DNA of 64,000 nucleotides. Origin: Siphonodentalium dalli. Lineage: Eukaryota > Mollusca > Scaphopoda > Gadilida > Siphonodentaliidae. Location: the NCBI GenBank assembly GCA_032622095.1, contig CP136069.1, positions 1,180,001 through 1,244,000 of the forward strand. Reading direction: 5' to 3'. The number at the start of each line of letters is the position of its first letter. Within the stretch, counting starts at the first letter, position 1. The notes under the pieces were generated by a model. The model saw nothing but the letters and a program-made list of their open reading frames with translations. It searched no databases and had not been told where the DNA came from. This document shows, piece after piece, positions 23,425-34,610 of the stretch. Position numbers and translations under genes: made by a program.

Positions 23425-23935
23425 GGAATTTTAAAGATGTTCTATCTCTTCCTATAACAAGTTTTATATAGTTTCCGGTGTATAAAATAATAAAATGAAT
23501 GAAAACACCTGCCTGGGAACACTTCTATCAATTAATATTGATTTTATTTATAATTTTCTGGTATAAATACATACAATCAAATTGTAACATTTACGGCATG
23601 TTGATGGCATGTTCAAAAATAGTAATGAAAAAATGTCCCACTTGAAAAAAAAAAAGAACATATTGATGTAAAATCAATAATAATTGATTGAAGTATTTCC
23701 AGACAGGTGTCTTCATTTCAAATTTATTATTTGATACCCTGGGTACTATATAAAATGTATTTTAGATGTGATAATCCATCTTTAATCATTATAGTGTTCT
23801 GCGAATAGTAATATTTTATTACCGACACTCTGGATCAAGTGTTTATACAGACAGTTTGGGTAAAAATAATTTTCTGCTATATAAAAGTTCAGGGAAAAAA
23901 GACCCCATCTTTAAAGTAGTGGAGATATAATAATT
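23425..23935. mobile_element. Foldback element, copy 1 of two
   Basis: The left arm has 'GAAAACACCTGCCTGGGAA' and 'CTATCAATTAATATTGAT'. The right arm has 'TTTCCAGACAGGTGTCTTCA' and 'ATCAATAATAATTGAT' in inverse order. A diverged copy with the same plan lies at about 37065-37625. Edges are approximate. Confidence 0.6.
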
Positions 23936-23979
23936 TGGACATATTTGCATTCTAGAAGGATGAAGTGTTATCTTTATGC

Positions 23980-26900
23980 CTAAAGACACATGACTTTAAG
24001 TAATTTTCTATTTTGTTTGGCAGTTTTGTCCTTATCTGATGATTTCTGTATTTCATTGTTTTGAAATTTTATATTGCCATGGATTCGGAGAGTAGAGAAC
24101 AGATTGATAATATATATCACGGCAGATTGACATATTGGAAGGCTGCATTCAAGTTTCATCATTTGTCCACATAACTTTGATTTGATTTCCACTTGGTCCT
24201 GGGCTATGTAGGGAAATGACTTCCTAAAGCTGTTCTCCAGTGCCTCTACAAATACCATGAATTTAACTGATGGCACTTTCAGTCCACCAAAATCGCCCTG
24301 ATGATTACATAGGGCCTTCCAATAAATCAGAATATGCTCATCTGCTTCTAGGGTATGATCTGGTGATTCAAGTTGCTCAAGTTTACACTCAAGACATTGA
24401 TGTGATTTATTTAATTTCATCAGTAAGTAGCCTGCAATATAGTGCAATGTATTCTTTTCAGGCATATATGTTACAATATCATGCACCTTGAAAGCCAGAG
24501 CAATGGGAACTGCTGGAGATTTGGTACCACAAATCAGATCACCATTGGATTTGTCAACATAAGTATGGTCTGGAATGGATATATCATTTGCTGATATATT
24601 TGAAGGTTGTTCTATGGACTTGCATGTAAGGCTCTTTAAGGAAGTCAACATGGCATCTGCATCATCTTGGCAATTACTTCCTTTTGGCTTACGGAGAACT
24701 AAATTTACTAAGCATTGTTTGTAAGCAGCTGCAAATTGCTCTGCATCAGGGTTGTCCCTACAGACTCCAGCTTGGCGAATCAGAGCAAAGAAGTTCTCCG
24801 CACAATCCTGATTCAGTCGGCTGGTTAGAAGAAAATCTATGGATTGGCTCTCAGATAGATCATGCCATAGTCCACGGAGTGCTGCAATTGAAATTAGCCA
24901 CCCATCAATGAAATGCAGCCTGGATTTGGAAATACCAACTGGATCCATGTTTCTCAGTAACTGTGTACATTCTTCAAGATATTTGATGTGGCAAGATCCT
25001 TTAGTTATTGCACCTCTGTGCGGCTTTAATTTGTCAATCAATGTTCTTGAGTTGAAGCAATCAAACAGTTGATCAAATGTGATGATGAACTCAGCTGTGA
25101 ATGTGGCTTCTGGAGGAAACACACCCAGGCTGGAATAGGTAACAATGGCTGCAGCAACAGAGTGACTGAGAATTTGAGTGGCCAATGAGACTCTCATCTT
25201 TGAGAAATTGTTCAAGTTGATATGCTTGGATGAAATTTTTGGACACATCCGTATCGGCAATTTACTGTCCCTCTCATATAGTTCGTCAATATATTTCCAT
25301 TTAACAAGTTTCCCATTTGAAAGGAAATTGTATTTCCTAAAATTGTTTCTTGTACACTTTATCAAATGTGGGGGATCATAAAAACAATAAACCTTGTTAC
25401 CATCAATTGTAATGTATGACTTTGACTCACAGACACCTAGCATATTCATTAAAGAGGTGTTCGATGATCCAAGATCGCATATGACACCTTTTACATTACC
25501 ACCAGCAGCTTGAATAAGAGGCACTAATTCACAAAGTAATGCCTTCAATATATGGCCACTAGCTGCATTTGCTGCAAAGAAGTAGCCAACTGGCTGCTTC
25601 CATTTTACTGTTAACCCCCGCACCATAAATACTAATGCTTTATTTGCTACTGCTGAGCTTTTCGTGATATTGGTATTCTCCATACCAATGATAGAGTCGC
25701 TTTTGCTGTCATATTTGAGTGACTTTTTGATTGACATCTCATCAAAGGCGATCAAACAATTTCGATCTTTGGGTTTCAAAGACTTCAGCTTCTCTTTAAG
25801 AACATTCATGATGACAGGATGGAACCCAACACCAGTTGACAGTGACCGAACCCATCGCTTAATCGAGCTCACTGATGGTAGGATAAATAGCTGCGATAGC
25901 AATCTGTATGTCTTCTTGCTACAATAGTATATTGACAATGCCACAATTCGCTCATCGTCAGACCATCGATAGCCTTTCTTCTTTCTTCTGGACATTGTTA
26001 TCTGAGAAGCAACGAAGCTCTGTAGCTTCACAGGAACATACTGCTTTACAGTAGAGATGGCCTCCTGTAGCTGTTTCTTATTGGACATTAATCTTTTAGG
26101 ACCATTCTTCAATTTATCAATCTTCTTCTTTGATCTGCATATGGCAACTCTCTGGCGGTTGATGATTACACGAAACTTCTTGTTTGGTGAATTTTGTGGT
26201 GCTTGCGTATCTTCAACTGTGGTGATTGGTGCAGCCAGAGGACTTTCTTCCATCCGTGCTTTTTTTGAAAGAGGAGATGGAGTGGAGACGGTTTGTTCTG
26301 TCCGAAAAGGCAGCTTTCTTTTAGGAGTTACTGTTGGTGGTGGATTTGGAATATTGAAAATAGTTGGAACTGCATTGTGTGTGAGAGAATTTCGAGTTGA
26401 CTTGTTCATGAACATACATTCCTCAAAATGTATCGAGCAAAGACGATAAGTTTGATTCAAGTCTTCCGCATTTTTACCTTTGAGTTTAAGGAGCCTCGAA
26501 TTTTGAACCCATTTAGAAGATCTGCAGATGGATACAGTAATCAGAAAATGGATTTTGTTCTTATAATGTAACATTATGATAAAGATAAAATGGACAAGAG
26601 GTTCTGGCCAGATTATTTACCCCAACCCCAATCCATTGAAATTGAAACATTGGGCAGATAATTCAACCTCACCTTAATCCCAGTAAAATTAAAAAATTTA
26701 TTTTTGGGAAAAACTCACTCTATAAACACCAAAAACCCTGTTATTAAATTAGACCGTGGCAATTTCAATTTTTTTTTAATTCTATGTTATGTTCCATCAA
26801 CAGGGCTATAATAATATTAGGGTCTGCAGCTATATTTTATGATGTTTCATGCATATAAATATTCTCTACTCACCGAGTTTCATCCTTAGGGAATCGAAAT

Positions 26901-26980
26901 AATGATATTTTTTGTTCTGCATCTGGGGTATTGTGGCAGTTGATGGCTGCACATTGGGTATTCGTCCTCTTTAATCGCAT
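23980..26980 (-). CDS. THAP-domain P-element-type transposase (THAP9-like), two exons
   Basis: Exon 2 (26521-23980) is one long open frame. A first exon (26980-26874) starts with an ATG and ends at a GTGAGT donor. The 352-bp intron ends in CTGCAG, and the joint restores an Arg codon in phase. The spliced product is about 882 residues, near the ~900 of THAP9. Joining the exons completes the THAP domain: C10-x4-C15, FRFP, W, C64-x2-H67, then AVPTIF at 86-91. The RNase H-like core shows D296 in FDEMSI, D385 in VICDLGSSN, DPPHLIK (418-424) and E611 in NQDCAENFF. These are the catalytic and signature residues of P-element transposases, which cut and paste DNA and use GTP. No internal stop or frameshift is visible. 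Terminal inverted repeats for this gene were not found, so it may be a domesticated copy, or a mobile copy whose ends I missed. Confidence 0.9.
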
Positions 26981-26999
26981 CTTTGGTTGTTGTGGCCTG

Positions 27000-27610
27000 A
27001 AATATATTTAATAAACATTAATATCCATATCATGTAGTGTAAACATTAAACTTAAAAATCATAATTGTTTTCCACATTCATCTACATCTGTTCACCTATT
27101 AATATATACATTTATATATGTACTACTACATGTATATGCCCACACAAGTCACCTAACCAAAAATTTACCCCATTTCATTAATACATAATCAATAATTTGT
27201 AAATGTGATATATTTATTTTTAAAATCTTGGAAATCTAAACCTGTAATTTGTGTAAATTAATTTATTACCGGTAGTGGTAAAACACCCACTGACCCAAAT
27301 ATAACATCAACAATAACATCTAGGTGTTTTTCCAAGAAAGAGGGTCTTTGTCTCACCTTTCTATTTTCACTTCAATGTTGTTTGGAATCGGATGAGACAT
27401 CATACATAAAGATCATGGAACTGTCAAAACATAGGAATTAGTTGAGAGGAAGTTGGATTGGAACTGTCAAAACTGGAAGAAAAAAACAAAACAAATCATT
27501 AAACTTTAAAGTTCAAGAATTTCATGCCAAAATTGAGCATAAAAAATCGATCTAAAATTAAATTCATCGCAGATATTCAAATTAAATAAACATAAAAATT
27601 AAAAACATAT
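27000..27610. other. Upstream region of the transposase gene
   Basis: AT-rich sequence without a recognisable gene. It should hold the promoter of the THAP transposase, but no clear TATA box or initiator could be chosen. Confidence 0.4.
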
Positions 27611-27622
27611 ATCGTTAATTAC

Positions 27623-28098
27623 GCCGATGGGGTCATTGTCACAAGGCTCCGGTCACATTCGTAGCCAGCTTTTTAAATGGATCACAAATGTAGCCAGCTT
27701 TTTTCACCGGCGATCACATTCGTAGCCAGCTTTTCTAATTCCATGCTTTATATGGCGCGAAATCTGACGTCATCACGTTCGTGACTAAAATGTCGACGTC
27801 ATGCTCCAAAACTGACTTCGTTTGTCAACTTATATTGGAATAAAATTCCATCATTCCAACGAGATTGATCGGAAACCTCAGGTTATTAGATGAACTAATA
27901 TCAAAACAAAATGCAAGTTGTTTTTCATCCATCAACTCAGAAAAATGAGATTAATCTGATCGTGTTTATTGAGGCTCGCCTGAATAGGAAAAGCTGGCTA
28001 CAAATGTGATCGCCATAGAAAAGCTGGCTACATTTGTGATCGGTTTAAAAAGCTGGCTACGAATGTGATCGATGCCTTGTGACAATGACCCCATCAGC
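27623..28098. mobile_element. Mutator-like MITE with 9-bp target duplication
   Basis: The ends are 'GCCGATGGGGTCATTGTCAC' and 'GTGACAATGACCCCATCAGC'. Inverted similarity runs for about 110 bp. The direct repeat GTTAATTAC flanks it (27614-27622 and 28099-28107). Each arm contains three spaced copies of 'AAAGCTGGCTAC' followed by RAATGTGATCG, in opposite orientation in the two arms. These could be transposase-binding iterons. No ORF was found. Confidence 0.9.
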
Positions 28099-28389
28099 GT
28101 TAATTACTGTATCAATCGATCTATCAATATCTCCATGTTTATAATAACGACTTTTAGCGTTTGTTTACATGTGTATTCACAAAATTAATGTTGACACTTT
28201 TGACATCTGTTCGAATGTCCGCGCCTTTCCTACCAGGAGGATCGATAACTCTGCCAAGACGATTACACAAATATGATTGGGTGAGCCATCCTGTTATTTA
28301 CGATCCTTGCTAATGTTATTCCGGTTTCTGCCGAGAGAATAACATAAAAAAAACAAATCGTTTATTGAATCATAAGAGTACGAAATACA

Positions 28390-28641
28390 TTGACAAGAAA
28401 ATTAAACAGTGTTGTGCAAGTTCCATACTTGGCCTATTTCGATGAAATAAATAGAAACATGGCAAAACACTGCAGAAAGAATTTGAACAATGAATTGTGC
28501 GCTCATATGCACGACTCAAATTCAGGGAAACAGTGTAGAATTAATCGTCGGCATTGGGCCTATGTGAAAGAAAAAATGTCCATTAAATACGAGTTTACCA
28601 AGTGCATTATTGTAAATGTAGGATTTATAATAGAATGTTAG
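28390..28641 (+). CDS. Unrecognised 83-codon ORF
   Basis: This short basic ORF contains six cysteines. I recognise no family, no signal peptide and no repeat. It lies between a MITE and a promoter-like cluster. It could be a chance frame and is listed with low confidence. Confidence 0.12.
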   Translation: MTRKLNSVVQVPYLAYFDEINRNMAKHCRKNLNNELCAHMHDSNSGKQCRINRRHWAYVKEKMSIKYEFTKCIIVNVGFIIEC

Positions 28642-28689
28642 TTTACTTTATCGTTTATGTTGCTTTACGCGTGTTCTTGGAAAATTACC

Positions 28690-28765
28690 ATCATTTCCGG
28701 AAATTGCCGAGAATTCGGACAAGAAGGCAAGATGGCGGCGCTTGGCGCGCCAAAATTTTCCAAGA
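28690..28765 (+). promoter_or_regulatory. Promoter-like cluster: ETS, YY1 and E2F motifs
   Basis: Within about 75 bp there are 'CATTTCCGGAAATTG' (palindromic ETS-type core CCGGAA), 'CAAGATGGCGGC' (the YY1 consensus, with an ATG as often at first exons) and 'TTGGCGCGCCAA' (a palindromic E2F-type site). Such clusters mark TATA-less housekeeping promoters in animals. The ATG opens a 20-codon frame (MAALGAPKF...) ending in TAA, with no donor site chosen. The gene it would serve was not found; the 71-bp mobile-element block begins 90 bp downstream. Confidence 0.5.
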
Positions 28766-28853
28766 GAAAAATCAGAAATTCATTTATAATTTAATTACAC
28801 CCTACTTTACATTTTATTTCACGCACGTTAAGTTCGAAACACCTCGTCGCCAA

Positions 28854-28924
28854 TATAACATGATTAGGGTTTATAAGTGATGTTATCTAATGAAATTACC
28901 TATTATAGAAGTCTTGAGCGCGGA
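28854..28924 (+). repeat. 71-bp block identical to one at 11455
   Basis: This is the second copy of the block at 11455-11525. It sits immediately upstream of the 5'-truncated LINE and may mark the junction. Confidence 0.85.
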
Positions 28925-28993
28925 TAGATCCATTTGATCTTTGTGTCATGGCTTACGCCATATTACCAGGTCTGGTCATGTACCTCCTTTGGC

Positions 28994-31474
28994 TAAGCAC
29001 CAGGACCTGACAAAATATTACCATTATTTATCACAAGGAGTGGAGAAATTATGGAGCAAGCCTTAACAAAATTTTTCAATTCTTGCTGGAAGATTGGACG
29101 AGTACCAGCACAATTCTGCCAGGAAAATAAAGTGTATATACCAAAGCCAGGGAAAGACAATTATAATACAGAGAAAAGTTACAGACCGATCAGCTTGACA
29201 AGTATAGTTGGGAAAATCTACGAGCGGGTGGTAACTTACAGACTGATCTGGAAGGCGGAAGCTTTTGGTTGGATACATGAGCATCAGTTTGCATATAGGA
29301 AACAGCATAGTACTACACAGGCGCTACTGCAAATCACACAAGGAGCTCAGGTCTGTGTAAATGAGAAGATGCATGGGGTGATGACATTCGTGGATTTTGA
29401 GGGCGCCTTCGACTCAGTAATGAGACTGGGAATTCTGTACAAACTTCACAATCTAGGACTAGATGGAAGAATTGTACAGTATATCAAGAATTTCTTGTGT
29501 AACAGAAAAAGTAGGAGCATGGTCAACTCCTATGTAAGCCCGTGGATAAAGACACAGATTGGCCTACCACAAGGGTCTGTCATCAGCACTATTCTGTTCA
29601 TTATATACACAAGCGACATGCCAACAATGGGAAATTGTATAACAACATACTTTTCTGATGATATGACCATTCTTAATGAAGGAAAAGATGTTAAGGAAGT
29701 GCAGCTATCAACGAATGAAAGTCTGGAAAAGGTACAACAATGGTGTAACAGATGGCACATTTGCATAAATGCAGACAAGACGGATTATATCCACTTCTCC
29801 CCAGAGGCTACAACAACGGTGCCAAGTATACGCATGAATGGGAAACAACTGAAGAGGGTGTCGTATAAGAAGGTCCTCGGTGTCATAATTGATGAAAAAC
29901 TGAAGTTCGATGAACAGGTGCAGAATGTGAAGATCAAGGCATCAAAGGCTCTGAACATCTTGAGTAGATTTAACAAAGCCAATATGAAGGTGTTTCTACA
30001 ACTTTACCAGACATTTATCCGGCCATTGTTAGAGTATGCATATCCGGCTTGGATGACAACAAAAGAGACTCATCTTAATTCATTGGAAGATGTTCACCGA
30101 TCAGCCCTTCTGACTGCAAGCGGAGCTATGGTGTCAACACCAACTGAGACCCTGGAAGTCATCACAGCAACAACACCATTGAGATTTAGGCTTCAGGAAT
30201 TGGCAGCACGAGAGTTTATACGAGTGAAACAGACAGACGGATCGTTGCTTAGTAGAATGTTGGACGAGTCTGTTGTGAAACAGGGAGGCTCTCAAATGAA
30301 GCAAATGTATGCTGCGGCGAGATACATGCTCGGTACGACAGAATTCAATCTTGAGCCACAGCCAAAGTACGAGAAAGACATGTTCCTGTGCAGAGTTGCT
30401 GTCATAACTAGTCCAAAGTCTGACATCGAATTGGGTAATGCAGCGACTCGTTCAAAATCTCAGAAGGAAGCAGCCCGAGAAGACATAACCAAATACCTGA
30501 ATGGAAGTGATCAGAACAACATCATGGTCTTCACTGACGGGTCATCACTAGGAAATCCAGGTCCAACTGGTGCAGCTGCTGTTATATACCTAGATGGCCT
30601 CAATTCAGAACCAGTTATACTGAAAGAATCCGTTAGCAAGGATAGTAATAACTACCACGGCGAGATAAGAGGTCTGCTACTTGCCATAAACTTCATCGAG
30701 AAATGGATCACATCCAGAGGAGTTAGAAACAGCTGCATCATTTGTGATTGCCAATCAGCTATAGATGCAGTGACTGGTAACAGGCTTCCTGAGAAATATT
30801 TCCAAACCATAACAGAGTGCCGCAGGAAACTCAACACTATACACAGCAGTGGAGCAGATGTACATATTAAATGGGTTGGAGGCCATATTAATATCAAGGG
30901 AAATGATGTAGCAGATGGTGCGGCCAAAGAGGCAGCACATGCATCAGAGATGATAGATTCGGAATTAAAAGAGACTGACAATACAGTGACAGATTTGAAG
31001 AAGGCCATGCAGAAAAATATAATGGTTAAATGGCAGTTTCAATGGTCAAATCTGCAAAAGGCACGCCACACTGAAGAGCTATTCCCCAATGTAGTGGAGG
31101 CAGTAAAATATGTGAAGAACCATATCAGCGATGACGAACAGATACAACATAAAATGAACAGATTGAGATCCGGACACTCCAGCTTGAAGGGACACATCGG
31201 GAAATTCATAAAGGATACCACCACAAGCTGTGTATGCGGTGACAAGGAAACGGTGTGCCATTTCATTCTGGAATGTCCATTGTATGCTGTCGAAAGGGAA
31301 GAAATGATAAATGAGATTGAGATGGGGTTCGTTCAGACTGAAGTAGAGGTTGATAAAAGAATGATTAATGCCAGATCACTGATTGGAGATAGCTCTTATT
31401 TAAATATGACTATGCAGCAAATTATCCAGAAGGCAGTTCATGGCTTCCTTTCGGTTACATTGAAAAGAATTTGA
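28994..31474 (+). pseudogene. LINE reverse transcriptase-RNase H polyprotein, N-terminally truncated
   Basis: The frame contains a PGPDKI motif just upstream of the first ATG (29051) and a TAA before that, so the coding sequence is cut at its 5' side. Counting from that ATG (807 residues): RT motifs are RPISLTS, FVDFEGAFDS with D115, LPQGSVIS at 172-179, and the catalytic box FSDD at 201-204, which is usually FADD or YADD. RNase H shows D496 in FTDGSS, E538, D566 and D622, a complete DEDD set. A CCHC-like motif lies at C727, C729, H737 and C742. From the ATG no stop interrupts the frame, so this copy is young or constrained. The missing endonuclease makes independent mobility unlikely. Confidence 0.85.
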
Positions 31475-31583
31475 AAATCCGACCTTTCCGTTATGAAGTA
31501 GAGAGTATCAGTAATTGCAGTGTTAATACCTGAGCGAACACAGTACATGGGTTCTTATTCAACGGACAGTGAATAGCGGAAGT

Positions 31584-31602
31584 CAACAACAACAACAACA
31601 AA
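31584..31602 (+). repeat. (CAA)n tail of the LINE
   Basis: Five to six CAA units end the element about 110 bp after the stop codon. Simple-repeat tails instead of poly(A) are usual in several LINE clades. Confidence 0.7.
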
Positions 31603-31944
31603 GGTTGCCGACCATTTTCGCACAAAAAAATCACAAATGCCTTCGTTTCTCACGATGAACTAGATATAATATTTGATGCAAAATAGCATGACAATATGAA
31701 AATCGGTATTAAAACAGAAGTTTATCAAACTTTATGCATATTGACATTATTGTTGGAAATTAATATATTCCTAATTTCGAGGCATCTGTATTCTCATTCT
31801 GTGTCTGTTGTCAGTGTTGATACTACTATACTAGTAATAGTATTTCATTTTCAGTGCAGGAACAAATTCTGGTTATAGACAACAATGGTCCAGGTGCTAC
31901 CACGACCGCATAACTTTACAGTGTACCCCGCTGGATAGATACTG

Positions 31945-33630
31945 CATGAAACCGGTACATTTTTCCTCCACTAGGCATTTTGTAACACCGTTACAAATGT
32001 TACAAGTGTTACAAAATGCATATTCTGGGCATCTTACTTCGTATGATTTATGAGATACCAGAGATAATACATGTTACAAATGATTTAAAGTGCCAGTAGA
32101 AAACCGCAGCCTATTTTTTTCTACCGTGTTCAGTGTAGTGACATGTTACAATGTGTTACAAGTGTTACATTATTTCTGAGATACCAAAGAGACCGCTCGT
32201 AGACGGGTGTTACAAGTGTTACAAATGTTACAAATGATTTAAAGTCCCAGTAGAAAACCGCAGCCTATTTTTTTCTACTGTGTTCAGTGTAGAGACATGT
32301 TACAATGTGTTACAAGTGTTACATTATTTCTGAGATACCAGAGAGACCGCTCGTAGACGGGTGTTACAAGTGTTACAAATGTTACAAATGATTTAAAGTG
32401 CCAGTAGAAAACCGCAGCCTATTTTTTTCTACCGTGTTCAGTGTAGCGACATGTTACAATGTGTTACAAGTGTTACATTATTTCTGAGATACCAGAGAGA
32501 CCGCTCGTAGACGGGTGTTACAAGTGTTACAAATGTTACAAATGATTTAAAGTGCCAGTAGAAAACCGCAGCCTATTTTTTTCTACCGTGTTCAGTGTAG
32601 CGACATGTTACAATGCGTTACAAGTTTTACATTATTTCTGAGATACCAGAGAGACCGCTCGTAGACGGGTGTTACAAGTGTTACAAATGTTACAAATGTT
32701 ACAAATGATTTAAAGTCCCAGTAGAAAACCGCAGCCTATTTTTTTCTACCGTGTTCAGTGTAGCGACATGTTACAATGTGTTACAAGTGTTACATTATTT
32801 CTGAGATACCAAAGAGACCGCTCGTAGACGGGTGTTACAAGTGTTACAAATGATTTAAAGTCCCAGTAGAAAACCGCAGCCTATTTTTTTCTACCGTGTT
32901 CAGTGTAGCGACATGTTACAATGTGTTACAAGTGTTACATTATTTCTGACATACCAGAGAGACCGCTCGTAGATGGGTGTTACAAGTGTTACAAATGTTA
33001 CAAATGATTTAAAGTCCCAGTAGAAAACCGCAGCCTATTTTTTTCTACCATGTTCAGTGTAGTGACATGTTACAATGCGTTACAAGTGTTACATTATTTC
33101 TGAGATACCAAAGAGACCGCTCGTAGACGGGTGTTACAAGTGTTACAAATGTTACAAATGATTTAAAGTCCCAGTAGAAAACCGCAGCTAATTTTTTTCT
33201 ACTGTGTTCAGCGTAGCGACATGTTACAATGTGTTACAAGTGTTACATTATTTCTGAGATACCAAAGAGACCGCTCGTAGACGGGTGTTACAAGTGTTAC
33301 AAATGTTACAAATGATTTAAAGTCCCAGTAGAAAACCGCAGCCTATTTTTTTCTACCGTGTTCAGTGTAGAGACATGTTACAATGTGTTACAAGTGTTAC
33401 ATTATTTCTGAGATACCAGAGAGACCGCTCGTAGACGGGTGTTACAAGTGTTACAAATGATTTAAAGTCCCAGTAGAAAACCGCAGCCTATTTTATTTCT
33501 ACCGTCTCAGTGTAGCGACATGTTACAATGCGTTACAAGTGTTACATTATTTCTGAGATACCAGAGAAACTGCTCGTAGACGGGCGTTACAAGTGTTACA
33601 AATGTTACAAATGATATAAAGTCCCCAGTA
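31945..33630 (+). repeat. Tandem array of a 154-bp satellite
   Basis: About ten units follow each other, measured at 'GACCGCTCGTAGACGGG' (32191, 32345, 32499, 32653, 32816, 32961, 33115, 33269, 33423, and a variant near 33568). The period is 154 bp, with changes of exactly 9 bp (163 or 145) caused by gain or loss of a TGTTACAAA sub-repeat. A leader containing 'CCGGTACATTTTTCCTCC' precedes the array. Both the array and the leader recur inverted at 51826-52660. The arrangement resembles the mobile, satellite-bearing elements (pearl/Helitron-related) described in bivalves; that link is an inference. Confidence 0.9.
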
Positions 33631-33639
33631 GAAAAGCGC

Positions 33640-34600
33640 AGCTTGCTATCTTATCTCAATTTGAACTATTGCAGTTGTGTATGCATATAACTGGTGATGT
33701 TCTGTCAAAATAGAATATTTTGAACGATAGGTCTGGCCTGCATGAAAAGTAAGCTCATGGTCTTTAGAAGACTTTCATTGTAAACTCTCTATTTATACTG
33801 GTCAGTTTTGAAGTTAGGGAGGATAATGCAATAATGTATCAATTCTATCTACATATGGATTAATTTGTAAAAAAATTTACATAAATGTTTGAGGCAAATT
33901 GGGGGTAAACGCATTCTTTATTATATAAACAATAAACCATAAATTTCAAATAATGTTAACAAAGGCCACATGTTCTGATTAAACCCATCGGTTGTTTATA
34001 CAAAGGCTACAACCAAAACATTTTAATCAGAGGCAGGTGGAATGGATGGGTTATGGAATGTACATGTATGGAAGGCCATTTTCACATTTATCCGTTATTT
34101 TCTCTTAAATGCAATTCAATTATGCTCTGCCTAGATTTTTTATCTGCGCTTAAGCTTTTCGTGGATGACTGGTCCACCTACTGGTAATTCCTTTCTCAGA
34201 GGCCACTTCATTCTATTTGAATTTCATGTCAATCTGATTTACAAGTACGTTTAAGTGCTAATGGATGAATTGCACTTAGATGGTTTGTATTTAAGCACAA
34301 ATAAATTAATTGCACTTAAGTGCAAATAAAATCTTAAATTATCTCTCCTTATACATGTGGGTGTATTTTGTTAACTCTCCTCCCCAAATATGCATCACCC
34401 CCTACCCTTCTGACTCCTGAACATCATATGCAGTTATTTAAGTGGGAGTGGGATATGAAAATCATGTGTACCTGTTATGGAGTATGTAGAACGTGTATAG
34501 AACATACATGTATGGGCTGTAGTGGTAAAACCCCTGTTATGATACAATAACTATTGTTATTTTTGCTCATACGATATGTCTATCTTGATTCACTTAAAAT
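33640..34600. other. Unannotated, with CTTAAG palindromes
   Basis: No gene is seen. At about 34253-34333, 'GTGCTAATGG', 'TGCACTTAGATGG' and 'ATTGCACTTAAGTGCAAAT' form a small cluster related to the palindromes at 43030 and 48909. Confidence 0.5.
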
Positions 34601-34610
34601 TTAGACTTAA

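Larger units (their letters stand above)
28925..31602 (+). mobile_element. 5'-truncated LINE with RNase H domain
   Basis: The element includes the RT/RNase H gene, a short 3' untranslated region and a (CAA)n tail at 31584-31602. It lacks the endonuclease domain, as expected for 5' truncation. RT plus RNase H plus a C-terminal CCHC motif fits the I/Nimb/Ingi/Tad side of the LINE tree. The 5' edge is uncertain. Confidence 0.8.

Noticed and set aside
31945-33630. Regular repeats that might suggest a CRISPR-like array
   Set aside because: The whole 154-bp unit is conserved, with no variable spacers between short repeats. The context is eukaryotic.
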